NCBI GenBank assembly: GCA_927441425.1
Contig: CAKMKG010000035.1
Location: 1-36,476, forward strand
Direction: 5' to 3'
From: an uncultured Bacillota bacterium
GTDB taxonomy: Bacteria > Bacillota > Clostridia > Peptostreptococcales > Anaerovoracaceae
DNA: 36,476 nucleotides
The translations under genes were made by a program, and so were the position numbers. Shown here piece after piece: positions 16,026 to 23,872 of the stretch (positions within the stretch are counted from its first letter, which is position 1; each line of letters opens with the position of its first letter). The notes beneath the pieces were generated by a model. That model ran no database searches, was not told the origin of the DNA, and saw nothing but the letters and a program-made list of their open reading frames with translations.

Positions 16026-16427
16026 ATGAAACTCATCTATGTGGCGTCTCCTTACGCCGGGGATGTCGAAAAGAATATCGCGTTTGCCAAGCTGGCGTGT
16101 CGCTATGTGATGGAACAAAGGCACGCTTTTTTTGCGCCTCACCTTTTGTATCCGCAGATTCTGGATGACACCGACCCCGCGGAACGGAAAACCGGCCTGA
16201 AGTTCGGACTACGCATATTGGAAATATGTGACGAGTTGTGGGTGTGCGGCGACCGGATCAGTACGGGCATGGAAGCGGAAATTGAACTGGCAAAACAGCT
16301 CGGTATCCCTATCCGATATGTGTCTGAGGAACAGATTCTTAACATGTTTTCTGTATCAACATCATCGGAATTTGCCAATATCCATGACAATGTAGGAGGA
16401 ATGCTTCATGTATATCTACCCAGATAA
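16026..16427 (+). CDS. Nucleoside 2-deoxyribosyltransferase-like protein
   Basis: The first residues, MKLIYVASPYAGDVEKNI, are the signature of the nucleoside 2-deoxyribosyltransferase-like fold (DUF4406/DUF7768 type), which binds or cleaves nucleosides and nucleotides. The later block STGMEAEIELAKQLGIPI (about residues 80-97) holds the Glu expected at the active site and the following beta strand. Length 133 fits. It lies between VirB6- and VirB3-like genes and overlaps the next gene by 20 bases, so it is made with the secretion machine, though its role there is unknown. It could be an enzyme acting on nucleotide pools or a sensor. Confidence 0.75.
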   Translation: MKLIYVASPYAGDVEKNIAFAKLACRYVMEQRHAFFAPHLLYPQILDDTDPAERKTGLKFGLRILEICDELWVCGDRISTGMEAEIELAKQLGIPIRYVSEEQILNMFSVSTSSEFANIHDNVGGMLHVYLPR

Positions 16428-16665
16428 TCTCAAGGCAAAGGCCACATTGTGGCTATGGGAGCTGCGGGATATCGGCATTATCGGAATCGGCTGCCTGATT
16501 TCTGTTTTCGCCCTTACGCAGTTAGGCTTTCTGCTGCCTATCGTTCTCACGGCGCTCTACGCCTTTTTGTCCATCCGCTTCGAGGATACCAGCATCCTTG
16601 ACTTTCTCCGCTGCGCCTTTTTCTTCTTTATCGGGCGCCAGCAGCTTTATGAATGGAGGGCGTGA
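16408..16665 (+). CDS. VirB3-like (PrgI-type) conjugation membrane protein
   Basis: An 85-residue protein with a soluble N-terminus (MYIYPDNLKAKATLWLWELRD) and two hydrophobic helices (about 22-42 and 44-62), then FFIGRQQLYEWR. Small two-helix proteins directly before VirB4 are the hallmark of VirB3/PrgI. ATG 16408 has AGGAGG at 16393-16398, inside the previous gene. One base separates it from the VirB4 N-terminal gene. Confidence 0.75.
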   Translation: MYIYPDNLKAKATLWLWELRDIGIIGIGCLISVFALTQLGFLLPIVLTALYAFLSIRFEDTSILDFLRCAFFFFIGRQQLYEWRA

Positions 16666-16666
16666 T

Positions 16667-17254
16667 ATGAACAGAAAAGAAAAAAGAGCGGCGAAAGAAA
16701 AGCAGTCTACCCGCCAGCTCATGGGCATCACTGGCATCACCGATTACAGCCTGGTGACCAGCCGTGGAAGGCTTGTGTTTTTTATTGTCAAGCCGACCAA
16801 CATCAGCGTCCTGTCCGACGCCAGCGTCGCAGCACGGATCTATGCGCTGATGAACGTCCTCAAGGGCATCGCTGAAATCGAAATGCTATGCCTGAACTCC
16901 CGTGAAAACTTCGAGGACAACAAGAGCTTTCTGCGCCGGAGGATCGAAGCCGAGCAGAATCCTGTCATCCGAAAGCTCCTCCAGCAGGACTTGGCAAACC
17001 TGGACCGGATGCAGGTTCAGATGGCGACCGCGCGGGAATTTCTCATTATTATTCGTTTGTGGGAAGAAAAGGAATCAGACGTTCTTCCGTACCTCTCCCG
17101 GATTGAAAAAAGCCTGAAGGATCAGGGCTTTACCGTACGCAGAGCGGACGAAGCGGATATCAAGCGGCTACTGGGCGTTTACTACGAACAGAACGTCACA
17201 ACTGAAAAATATGAGGACTATGACGGAGAAAGGTGGGTGATTCTCGGTGAGTAA
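16667..17254 (+). CDS. VirB4 N-terminal domain as a separate protein
   Basis: A 195-residue soluble protein beginning MNRKEKRAAKEKQSTRQLMG, then LVFFIVKPTNISVLSDAS and a long helical region; this matches the non-ATPase N-terminal domain of VirB4/TraC-type proteins. The ATPase domain is encoded by the next gene, which overlaps by 8 bases in another frame; the two add up to about 802 residues, the usual size of whole VirB4. The second gene has its own GTG and ribosome site, so this is a true split rather than a fresh mutation, as in the CD1110-type elements as I recall them. ATG 16667 is chosen because GGAGGG precedes it. Confidence 0.75.
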   Translation: MNRKEKRAAKEKQSTRQLMGITGITDYSLVTSRGRLVFFIVKPTNISVLSDASVAARIYALMNVLKGIAEIEMLCLNSRENFEDNKSFLRRRIEAEQNPVIRKLLQQDLANLDRMQVQMATAREFLIIIRLWEEKESDVLPYLSRIEKSLKDQGFTVRRADEADIKRLLGVYYEQNVTTEKYEDYDGERWVILGE

Positions 17255-19070
17255 AATCAGAACAAAAGAAGTGGTGGAGGACGCTAAAATCAAAGATTTC
17301 CTCGACATGGTAGCTCCCGGAATTATCAAATTCAGTACCGACCATTTCATCTGCGGCAATACATTCCGCTGTGTGTGGGCGCTGCGCGAGTACCCCACCA
17401 GCACCTCCGAGCAGGCGATCCTGCGGCACCTTGGGGAAAAGGACGGCGTCACCCTGCGCATCTATACCCGGCAGGTGACGGCAAACGAGGAAAAGAAGAT
17501 TATCCATAACGCTGCCAACAAAAACCGCATGAGCCGCAGCGCTACTCACGACCTACAGCAGACTGTCACTGCGGAAAGCAACCTGCAGGATGTGGTGACG
17601 CTGGTTTCCTCCATGCATCGAAACCGTGAGCCGCTACTCCACTGCGCCGTCTACATCGAGCTGGCGGCCCACGAACCAGACGAACTGAAGCTTCTCCAGA
17701 CCGACGTGCTGATCGAACTGGTGCGGAGCAAGCTCAACGTGGACCGCCTGCTGCTTCGGCAGAAGGAGGGCTTTCTCACGGTGGGACCAGCGGGACACAA
17801 TGTGTTCGGCAGCCAGTTTGAGCGGGTTCTGCCGGCCAGCTCCGTCGCCAACCTCTATCCTTTTAATTACAGCGGAAAGACCGACGCCCACGGCTTCTAC
17901 CTTGGGCGGGACAAATTCGGGAGCAATGTCATCGCTGACTTCGACCAGCGGGATGAGGACAAGACCAACGCGAACATCCTGATTCTTGGCAACAGCGGCC
18001 AGGGCAAGAGCCATTTGCTCAAACTGATCCTTTGCAACATGCTTGAATCCGGCAAGAACGTAATCTGCCTCGATCCCGAACATGAGTATGTCGAGCTTGC
18101 CGAAAACCTTGGCGGATGCTTCGTTGATCTGATAAGCGGACAGTATCTAATCAATCCCCTGGAACCAAAAACATGGGACGAAGGGGGAGGCCCCGGCGAC
18201 GAGGACGCGCCTCAGACCTTCCGTCAGCGCACGAAGCTTAGCCAGCACATCTCCTTTCTCAAAGACTTTTTCAGATGTTACAAGGATTTTTGCGACCGCC
18301 ACATTGACGTGATCGAAATCATGCTTGGAAAGCTTTATGAAAAATGGGGTATCAGTGACCAAACCAATTTCAGCAGGCTGACCGCCGATTCGTATCCCAT
18401 CCTTTCCGATCTGTACATTCTGATCGAGGATGAGTACAAGGACTATGACACTGCAAAATATCAGCTTTATACAGCCGAGCTTTTACAGGAAATTCTGCTG
18501 GGGCTCCACTCCATGTGCCAGGGCGCAGAGAGCAAATTCTTCAATGGCCACACCAACGTGACTTCCGACCGGTTTATCGTGTTCGGTGTCAAAGGCTTGC
18601 TGCAGGCCAGCCGGAATGTTAAAAACGCCTTGCTGTTCAACGTGCTGTCATTCATGTCGGACAAGCTGCTGACCGAGGGCAACACAGCCGCTTCCATCGA
18701 CGAGCTCTATTTATTTCTCTCAAACCTGACAGCCATTGAATACATCAGAAACTTTATGAAGCGTGTCCGTAAAAAAGAATCCTCCGTAATTCTATCATCT
18801 CAGAACCTTGAGGATTTCAACATCGAGGGCATCCGCGAGCTGACCAAGCCCCTGTTTTCCATTCCTACCCATGCATTTCTTTTTAACGCCGGCAACATCG
18901 ACAAGCAGTTTTATATCGACAGCCTTCAGCTTGAAGAATCGGAATACAACCTTATCCGCTTTCCTCAGCGCGGCGTGTGTCTTTATAAGTGCGGAAACGA
19001 GCGATATAACCTTGCGGTCCACGCTCCGGCGTATAAGGAGAAGCTGTTCGGTAAGGCGGGAGGAAGATAA
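17247..19070 (+). CDS. VirB4-like T4SS ATPase (CD1110-type)
   Basis: The main energising ATPase of the conjugation channel. Walker A is GNSGQGKS at about residues 246-253; the Walker B region is AASIDELYLFL near 483-493, followed by the VILSSQNLEDF motif typical of VirB4. About 200 N-terminal residues precede the P-loop and contain the TFRCVWALREYP block. GTG 17247 overlaps the previous gene, with AAAGGTGGG as ribosome site. Length 607 fits the CD1110-type VirB4 of Clostridia conjugative elements. Expected to work as a hexamer at the inner membrane with the VirB3-like protein and the separate N-terminal domain. Confidence 0.93.
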   Translation: MSKIRTKEVVEDAKIKDFLDMVAPGIIKFSTDHFICGNTFRCVWALREYPTSTSEQAILRHLGEKDGVTLRIYTRQVTANEEKKIIHNAANKNRMSRSATHDLQQTVTAESNLQDVVTLVSSMHRNREPLLHCAVYIELAAHEPDELKLLQTDVLIELVRSKLNVDRLLLRQKEGFLTVGPAGHNVFGSQFERVLPASSVANLYPFNYSGKTDAHGFYLGRDKFGSNVIADFDQRDEDKTNANILILGNSGQGKSHLLKLILCNMLESGKNVICLDPEHEYVELAENLGGCFVDLISGQYLINPLEPKTWDEGGGPGDEDAPQTFRQRTKLSQHISFLKDFFRCYKDFCDRHIDVIEIMLGKLYEKWGISDQTNFSRLTADSYPILSDLYILIEDEYKDYDTAKYQLYTAELLQEILLGLHSMCQGAESKFFNGHTNVTSDRFIVFGVKGLLQASRNVKNALLFNVLSFMSDKLLTEGNTAASIDELYLFLSNLTAIEYIRNFMKRVRKKESSVILSSQNLEDFNIEGIRELTKPLFSIPTHAFLFNAGNIDKQFYIDSLQLEESEYNLIRFPQRGVCLYKCGNERYNLAVHAPAYKEKLFGKAGGR

Positions 19071-19090
19071 TCGGAAGAAGGTGAACAACA

Positions 19091-20179
19091 ATGGCTGACC
19101 CCGCAACAATTGGGCTGGCGGTCAAGGCGGCGGTAACGGCCCTGTCGGATGGACGCCTCCGAAAAACCATCGGCTGGATCGTCGCCGCTGTCCTGTCGCC
19201 CCTCGTTTTAATCATCGTCCTCATCTGCGGACTGCTCTCCGGTACTGCCATGCACAATAATACGGCGGTAGATTTATGCTTTAACGGCGGCGTCATTTCG
19301 GGCAATGTTCCCGAAAGCTATCGCGGCTATATTGAAGATATGCGGAGCAGCTTCAGTATGCTGGACGGTTCCATTGCGGCATTAAATACGGAAATGGAGG
19401 ACGACGACAGCCTCGATTCGGTGAGACTGAAAGCGATTTTTTACTCTCTGTTTTTCGGCGAGGAAAGTCCCTCCCGGCTGGAGCATCGAAAATTCGCCGA
19501 GTGCTTCGTTGCCTATGAAGAACGCTCCCGCACCGTAACGAACAATGACGGCACGACCAGCGTAGAAACCTACATCGTGGCGGTTCCCATCAGGGAAATG
19601 CCCGTGGTATATGCAAATATCGCTTCAGCGATGGGAATGACAATTAGGGCTGAGAATCAAGCCAATGCCTCGGAAATCTATTACCGTGTGCTTTACGGCA
19701 AACCGGCTCCCACCTACGGCGATGAGTTTGACCAATGGTCAAACAGCCTGCTCCTTTCCTCTGTACCGTTCATCGGTGCGGATGGTTTCTGTTCTCCGCT
19801 GGGAAGTGATTGGAAAAGCTTAGTGACTTCCGAGTTCGGCTACCGAAAAGATCCGTTCACAGGAAAGGGTGCGGGACACGGAGGAATCGACCTTGGTGCT
19901 CCCAAGGGCACCCCTGTCCATGCGGCACTTCCCGGCACCGTTTATGTTGTGCGCTATTCCACAAGCGGCTACGGTTACCATGTGATGATCGATCACGGCG
20001 GCGGCTTCGTGACCCTGTATGCTCATTGCTCCAAACTTTTCATCACCGAAGGGCAGAAAGTGGATGCGGAAACGGTCATTGCCGAGGTCGGCTCCACCGG
20101 CAGAAGTACTGGAAACCATCTGCATTTTGAGGTGCGGATCGACGGAGAAAAGCAGAATCCGAGAAACTATCTCCCGTGA
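19091..20179 (+). CDS. Membrane-anchored M23 peptidase (CD1108-like)
   Basis: A 362-residue protein with one N-terminal membrane helix (about 27-50), a linker/structural region (about 60-235) and a C-terminal M23 peptidase domain (about 240-362). The zinc site is complete: HGGIDLG (His and Asp), and HLHFEV near the end, plus the LYAHCS block. M23 enzymes cut peptide cross-links; in Gram-positive conjugation such an enzyme opens the wall for the channel, like VirB1 or Tn916 Orf14. Position directly after virB4 supports this. It resembles the CD1108 family of CTn4-type elements. Start ATG 19091, ribosome site GAAGGTG. Confidence 0.88.
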   Translation: MADPATIGLAVKAAVTALSDGRLRKTIGWIVAAVLSPLVLIIVLICGLLSGTAMHNNTAVDLCFNGGVISGNVPESYRGYIEDMRSSFSMLDGSIAALNTEMEDDDSLDSVRLKAIFYSLFFGEESPSRLEHRKFAECFVAYEERSRTVTNNDGTTSVETYIVAVPIREMPVVYANIASAMGMTIRAENQANASEIYYRVLYGKPAPTYGDEFDQWSNSLLLSSVPFIGADGFCSPLGSDWKSLVTSEFGYRKDPFTGKGAGHGGIDLGAPKGTPVHAALPGTVYVVRYSTSGYGYHVMIDHGGGFVTLYAHCSKLFITEGQKVDAETVIAEVGSTGRSTGNHLHFEVRIDGEKQNPRNYLP

Positions 20180-20254
20180 AAAAGGGAAAAAAGGGACAGC
20201 AGACTATGACAACACGCATGAAAACAACAGAAAAAAAGAAGGAGGATTGACGCC

Positions 20255-20902
20255 ATGATTGAGACTAATCAGGACAAATCGACTCAGCCAGAGTATCTGG
20301 CATTAAGATCCCTATGCAAAAACCTGGTGGATTGTGTGGAGCATATCATTCAAACCGCCATGGAATCAGGACAGACGGAATATACCGTTTCTTACGAAAC
20401 AATCAGTGAAGAGACAGGCATCAATGTGGAATTCAACGATGCTATTTTAACTGCTGTTCACGAAATGCTTCTGGAACGGCCGGAGCTTTCCGAGCTGGAA
20501 GCGTTGGAAACAGCCTTTCATTTGGAGGTTTCACAGCAGCAGAACAGCAGGGCGGAAAAAAGCAGCCTGCCGAGGCTTGGAGATTTGCTTGCCTGCGAAT
20601 GGAAGGATCTTCACCTGATCCATGATGAGATCGATCAGCTTCCTGCCACCATTGTTGAGCTGTCGGGCACCACTCTCACCGAATCTGGGAGGACTGCTTG
20701 GGCAGACATTCTCGATGCAAAGGTCAAGCAGATCTATGCTGGTCCATACGGTTTGCAGATGGAAGTTACCGGAGTTAAGGCATCCCGCCTTGAGAAATTC
20801 TCATATATGCTCGCCGGATACTGCTCCATAGAAGAGTATGAGATGTGGGTGGCGGGAGAGACAGAACCAAACCAGGAGTTAGGGCAATCCTGCTCGGAAT
20901 AA
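20255..20902 (+). CDS. Unknown accessory protein of the element
   Basis: A 215-residue acidic, soluble protein starting at ATG 20255 behind GGAGG. The N-terminal half (about 1-105) is helical; the C-terminal half starts WKDLHLIHDEIDQLPATIVE and ends in a compact domain (to about 205) found, as I recall, in other Clostridia conjugative-element proteins without known function. No membrane segment, signal peptide or catalytic motif seen. It follows the M23 peptidase by 75 bases and opens the small-gene block. Confidence 0.65.
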   Translation: MIETNQDKSTQPEYLALRSLCKNLVDCVEHIIQTAMESGQTEYTVSYETISEETGINVEFNDAILTAVHEMLLERPELSELEALETAFHLEVSQQQNSRAEKSSLPRLGDLLACEWKDLHLIHDEIDQLPATIVELSGTTLTESGRTAWADILDAKVKQIYAGPYGLQMEVTGVKASRLEKFSYMLAGYCSIEEYEMWVAGETEPNQELGQSCSE

Positions 20903-20950
20903 GCTACCGCAGCATATGGTGATTCATAAGAGATCAAGGAGGAAATGAAA

Positions 20951-21340
20951 ATGGAAAAAGAAAAGGAAAACAAGAAAGAACTTCAAATTACAGTCGCTTT
21001 CGACGAAAAGAAACTGGAAGCCATGACTTATTTTATGGAAGAAAAGAAAGTCACACTCGAATCTGCTATGCAGGATCATCTAAATGAACTGTATGAGAAA
21101 TATGTTCCTATCGCGATGAGAAGGTATCTGAACAGGAATGATACCCCGGAGCAGCAGCAGGGCAGCAAACTCGGAACGAGGCAAGCGGAGGCGACTGGTC
21201 AGGGAAGCACTTCCGTAAAGAAACGGGAAGATCGCCGTCAGTCACGGGAGCAGAGTCAAAGCAATGATGCTGTTTTAGCAGAGGCGCAAGCGGGGGAGCC
21301 AGCGGAAGAAAACAACCAGGGAATGTCCATGAGCATGTAA
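20951..21340 (+). CDS. DUF6103-like protein with Met-rich tail
   Basis: ATG 20951 is preferred over 20945 because the AAGGAGG at 20936-20942 is then properly spaced. Residues about 10-60 (LQITVAFDEKKLEAM to EKYVPIAMRRYL) form a small domain of one strand and two helices, repeated in the products at 21905 and 22163 and resembling DUF6103; the shape suggests a ribbon-helix-helix DNA-binding fold, which is unproven. The rest is a charged, Gln-rich disordered tail ending NNQGMSMSM. 129 residues. Confidence 0.7.
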   Translation: MEKEKENKKELQITVAFDEKKLEAMTYFMEEKKVTLESAMQDHLNELYEKYVPIAMRRYLNRNDTPEQQQGSKLGTRQAEATGQGSTSVKKREDRRQSREQSQSNDAVLAEAQAGEPAEENNQGMSMSM

Positions 21341-21357
21341 AAAGAAATAAGGAGAAG

Positions 21358-21891
21358 CTGTCAAAGGACCCAGTCTCTGATCTGGAAAATAGTTTTAGGC
21401 GCTGGGATGATTGTTATGGAAATGGAGGTTCCGATCCCTTTTGGTATGACGGGTTTAACTTAAACCTCATCCGCAGACATATCCTGGTTTACAAAATGAA
21501 AATCGAAGAGGAATACGATGTGGACGACTACCCGGAAATATATCATCGGGATACGCCGCCAGAGGTTCCAGACGACTATATGGCAAATGCAGACGCAATC
21601 AGGGCGGGGGCAAAGAAGGCTCTCGCCCTGTATCTTGAGGATGAAAATTATTTGTATCTGTGGAAAAGCAAAGACAGAATTCCACAAAAGGCAGCGGAAA
21701 AGCTCAGTCTTAAAAGTATACTCGGCTGCGCTTCCGGCCTGGAATATGCTATCCTTGTCGACGATCTTCTGGCGATGCGGCGGCATGGGAATGCGGCGGG
21801 GTATCTGTCTTGCTTTGCGTTTTGTGCCGAAAGAGTCCGTGAAATTTTGAAACCTGTGGAGGAGTGCCAGGGGATGGTTATGAGCATGTAA
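21358..21891 (+). CDS. Unknown protein, likely non-AUG start
   Basis: The first ATG of this frame is at 21496, giving 131 residues, but the frame is open well upstream and the 46 codons before it look coding (LENSFRRWDDCYGNG, then GGSDPFWYDGFNLNLIRRH), matching the N-terminus I recall for relatives in other Clostridia elements. No ATG, GTG or TTG occurs in that upstream stretch. CTG 21358 lies 3 bases after AAGGAG (21349-21354), a short spacing; it is the best candidate start, for 177 residues. Soluble and acidic, with YPEIYHRDTPPEVPDDYM in the middle and a tail ending ECQGMVMSM. Function unknown. If the start is wrong, the true gene is 21496-21891. Confidence 0.6.
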   Translation: MSKDPVSDLENSFRRWDDCYGNGGSDPFWYDGFNLNLIRRHILVYKMKIEEEYDVDDYPEIYHRDTPPEVPDDYMANADAIRAGAKKALALYLEDENYLYLWKSKDRIPQKAAEKLSLKSILGCASGLEYAILVDDLLAMRRHGNAAGYLSCFAFCAERVREILKPVEECQGMVMSM

Positions 21892-21904
21892 AGGGGGTGA
21901 AAAA

Positions 21905-22117
21905 ATGAAGCAGGATACCGTGACCGTCAGTTTTGATGCTGCGAAATTAAAAGCAATCAAGCTGTATATGAGTCGGAAAGGGGTCTCCCTTGAGCAGGAG
22001 CTGGCGGAACAATTGAATAAACTGTATGAGAAATATGTGCCTGTCAATGTCCGGGATTACATCGGTGAAACGGAAAATGTCGAAGCAGGGAGCGCCCAGC
22101 CTCGACAGGCAAAATAG
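21905..22117 (+). CDS. Small DUF6103-like protein
   Basis: A 70-residue protein almost entirely made of the DUF6103-like domain: VTVSFDAAKLKAIKLYMS, then LEQELAEQLNKLYEKYVPVN and RDYIG. It is the shortest of three relatives in this block and lacks the long tail. ATG 21905 follows AAAGGGGG closely. A ribbon-helix-helix-like DNA or protein binding role is possible. Confidence 0.7.
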   Translation: MKQDTVTVSFDAAKLKAIKLYMSRKGVSLEQELAEQLNKLYEKYVPVNVRDYIGETENVEAGSAQPRQAK

Positions 22118-22162
22118 AACCTTTGGTATGGATCTGTAGTGATAAAGTGCAGGAGGATTTAT

Positions 22163-22825
22163 ATGGGAGACACATCAATAGTACTGTGGATAAACCGGCA
22201 TCAGCACGATGCGCTGGAGCATATCCTGACGGAGAGAGGTACGAATATCGAAACGGTGATGCAAGCACAGCTCATAGAACTTTATCGTCAGACGGTGCCC
22301 GAACAGGAGCGCGTGGACATCAACAATCAGATAGAGAGCGAGCGCCTTGCGGAGGAACAACGTGAAGCAGAGCTCCGCCGATTTTCTGTTTTCCGCATCA
22401 CGGAAAAGGGCTCCACTGTCTGTCTCGAATGTAACCACGCCTTCAATTTCATGCAGGCGGCAAACCAAGCCCGGCGCTATCTGCGGCAGGAGATGGACCC
22501 TCCGCCCAGCGCCTTTGCGGAATACTTTCTGAGTAACGGCACGCTGATCAGCGAGGAAAAATTCAGTGTGCTGGTGGGAGAACGTATTGAGGGAAGCCAC
22601 AACATCACTGGCCTTTGTGATATTGATCTCGACGGCGGGATGCTCCATACGGCCCATCATCTGGAAGGATGGGCAAGCTTCCGGCTCAAAGATGTGACCA
22701 CTGCCGCTTATCATGCCTATCGCAAGAGTTACAGTAGCAACGACGACATGTGGAGGATCTTTCTGGATTACCTCGACGGCAGACAGATCACGGAAGCCTC
22801 CGCCGTCATGAGCATGGAGATGTGA
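22163..22825 (+). CDS. DUF6103-like domain plus unknown C-terminal domain
   Basis: ATG 22163 follows AGGAGG (22151-22156); a GTG at 22139 is less likely. Residues 1-58 are a diverged copy of the small domain seen at 20951 and 21905 (IVLWINRHQHDALEHILTER, LIELYRQTVPEQER). Residues about 75-220 are a separate globular region with CLECNHAFNFMQAANQARRYL and GLCDIDLDGGMLHT, not recognised. The tail ends ASAVMSMEM. 220 residues, soluble. It may be a fusion of a targeting or DNA-binding domain to a distinct effector. Confidence 0.65.
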   Translation: MGDTSIVLWINRHQHDALEHILTERGTNIETVMQAQLIELYRQTVPEQERVDINNQIESERLAEEQREAELRRFSVFRITEKGSTVCLECNHAFNFMQAANQARRYLRQEMDPPPSAFAEYFLSNGTLISEEKFSVLVGERIEGSHNITGLCDIDLDGGMLHTAHHLEGWASFRLKDVTTAAYHAYRKSYSSNDDMWRIFLDYLDGRQITEASAVMSMEM

Positions 22826-22996
22826 AATCCTCACCTGGAAGTTGGAAGAACGCGTTCGGAAGGCTTACATTTTATGCGGCTGCGCCTTTTAAAGCTTTCG
22901 CGTGCTTTAGATTTTTCACTTGCTTTTGACGGTTGAAGGCTTTATTGTGTCGCTTGAGGCCGAAACCTTGCAAATACTCACAAGGAGGGATTTTTT

Positions 22997-23491
22997 ATGA
23001 GTAAAGCAACTAAATCACTTGGACCAAATGAACTAATTGGGATGCTGACACTGGAGGCCGTAAATTTATTATTTCTTGGTGGCAATGCGGACGAGCCAGA
23101 CGTCAGCAAGCTGGAATCGCTCATCGCACTGGTAGCTGAGGCATGGGAGTTACCGCAGGAGGCCTTAGATCAAAGCAAGAAAATTATAGACGCGGAGCGC
23201 GAAGCGGTACGCCATATAGTGCGCGGTGAAAAGGCGAAGAGATTGATTCCACAAAATAAACTCCTGCAATGCGTCGGAAGCGCCGATATTATGCAGAGCG
23301 TGTGGGGACTTTTTGAAACGACTGTCAGGCTTGACACGCGGGAGAAACGGGAGCAAATCTTGCAAAATACCAAGTTTCTAGCCGAATATCTAGGGATGGA
23401 GGAATGGATTTTTCGCACCAAAATTCTTCATCATAATAAGGTCGATATAACTGATCCTGCAGCACCGTCACCTCAGATCTCTCTTGGCTGA
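22997..23491 (+). CDS. Unknown accessory protein before oriT
   Basis: A 164-residue soluble, mostly helical protein beginning MSKATKSLGPNELIGMLTLE at ATG 22997, behind AAGGAGG. No motif recognised. It stands 171 bases after the previous gene and directly before the repeat-rich oriT candidate; the 22826-22996 gap shows no clear promoter or terminator. A relaxosome accessory role is possible by position only. Confidence 0.6.
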   Translation: MSKATKSLGPNELIGMLTLEAVNLLFLGGNADEPDVSKLESLIALVAEAWELPQEALDQSKKIIDAEREAVRHIVRGEKAKRLIPQNKLLQCVGSADIMQSVWGLFETTVRLDTREKREQILQNTKFLAEYLGMEEWIFRTKILHHNKVDITDPAAPSPQISLG

Positions 23492-23872
23492 CAATGATAA
23501 CAATCCTTGCCCCGTGTTGCCTCTGTGTGCCGCTTTGCCGGTCAGGGTGGCATCCTTGTACCCCAAGCCAGCCAGAAGCGCCGTGTCGAGCTTTTTGAGA
23601 AGCTTTAAAAAGGCATAAAACAGGCGCGTCAGGCAGAACGGCGGGGATTAACTCCCTGTCGAAAAAAGAGCAGGATAAAGACGGGTGGTCGCGTGCGACC
23701 TCCCGCCACTCACTTCGCCCAGCAGTGCTGGGCGTTTTCGGGTTTTTGGATGAGGTGGTCGGATTCGGGATTTGACACAGCCGAGGTGGTCGGAATCCTA
23801 TGAAGCCCAAGAAACCAAAGGCTTTTGCGCGGTCACCTGACAGGTGGCCGCTTGCGGAATGGAGGAATGTAA
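23492..23872 (+). other. oriT: Candidate origin of transfer (oriT)
   Basis: This 381-base gap before the relaxosome genes holds several structures: CATCCTTG at 23551-23558, close to the P-type nick consensus YATCCTGY; an 11-bp inverted repeat with one mismatch at 23682-23705; a perfect 9-bp inverted repeat at 23716-23734, followed by T-rich sequence; three copies of GGTGGTCG at 23684, 23754 and 23785, the last two within a 12-base direct repeat spaced 31 bases (about three helix turns); and an imperfect 23-base palindrome at 23829-23851 just before the RHH gene. Location directly upstream of the RHH and relaxase genes fits oriT and its auxiliary binding sites. The nick itself is unproven. Confidence 0.55.

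Noticed and set aside
17225..17254. Frameshift mutation breaking virB4
   Set aside because: The downstream part has its own GTG and AAAGGTGGG, and the overlap is a normal coupled arrangement.
22175..22834. 219-codon minus-strand frame
   Set aside because: Fully antisense to the 22163 gene, which has a strong ribosome site and a domain shared with its neighbours.
23716..23734. Plain terminator only
   Set aside because: T-rich sequence follows, so termination is possible, but its place among other dyads before the relaxosome genes makes an oriT role at least as likely.
23325..23810. 161-codon minus-strand frame across the oriT candidate
   Set aside because: Partly antisense to the 22997 gene, no start signal, and it runs through inverted repeats; better explained as non-coding.
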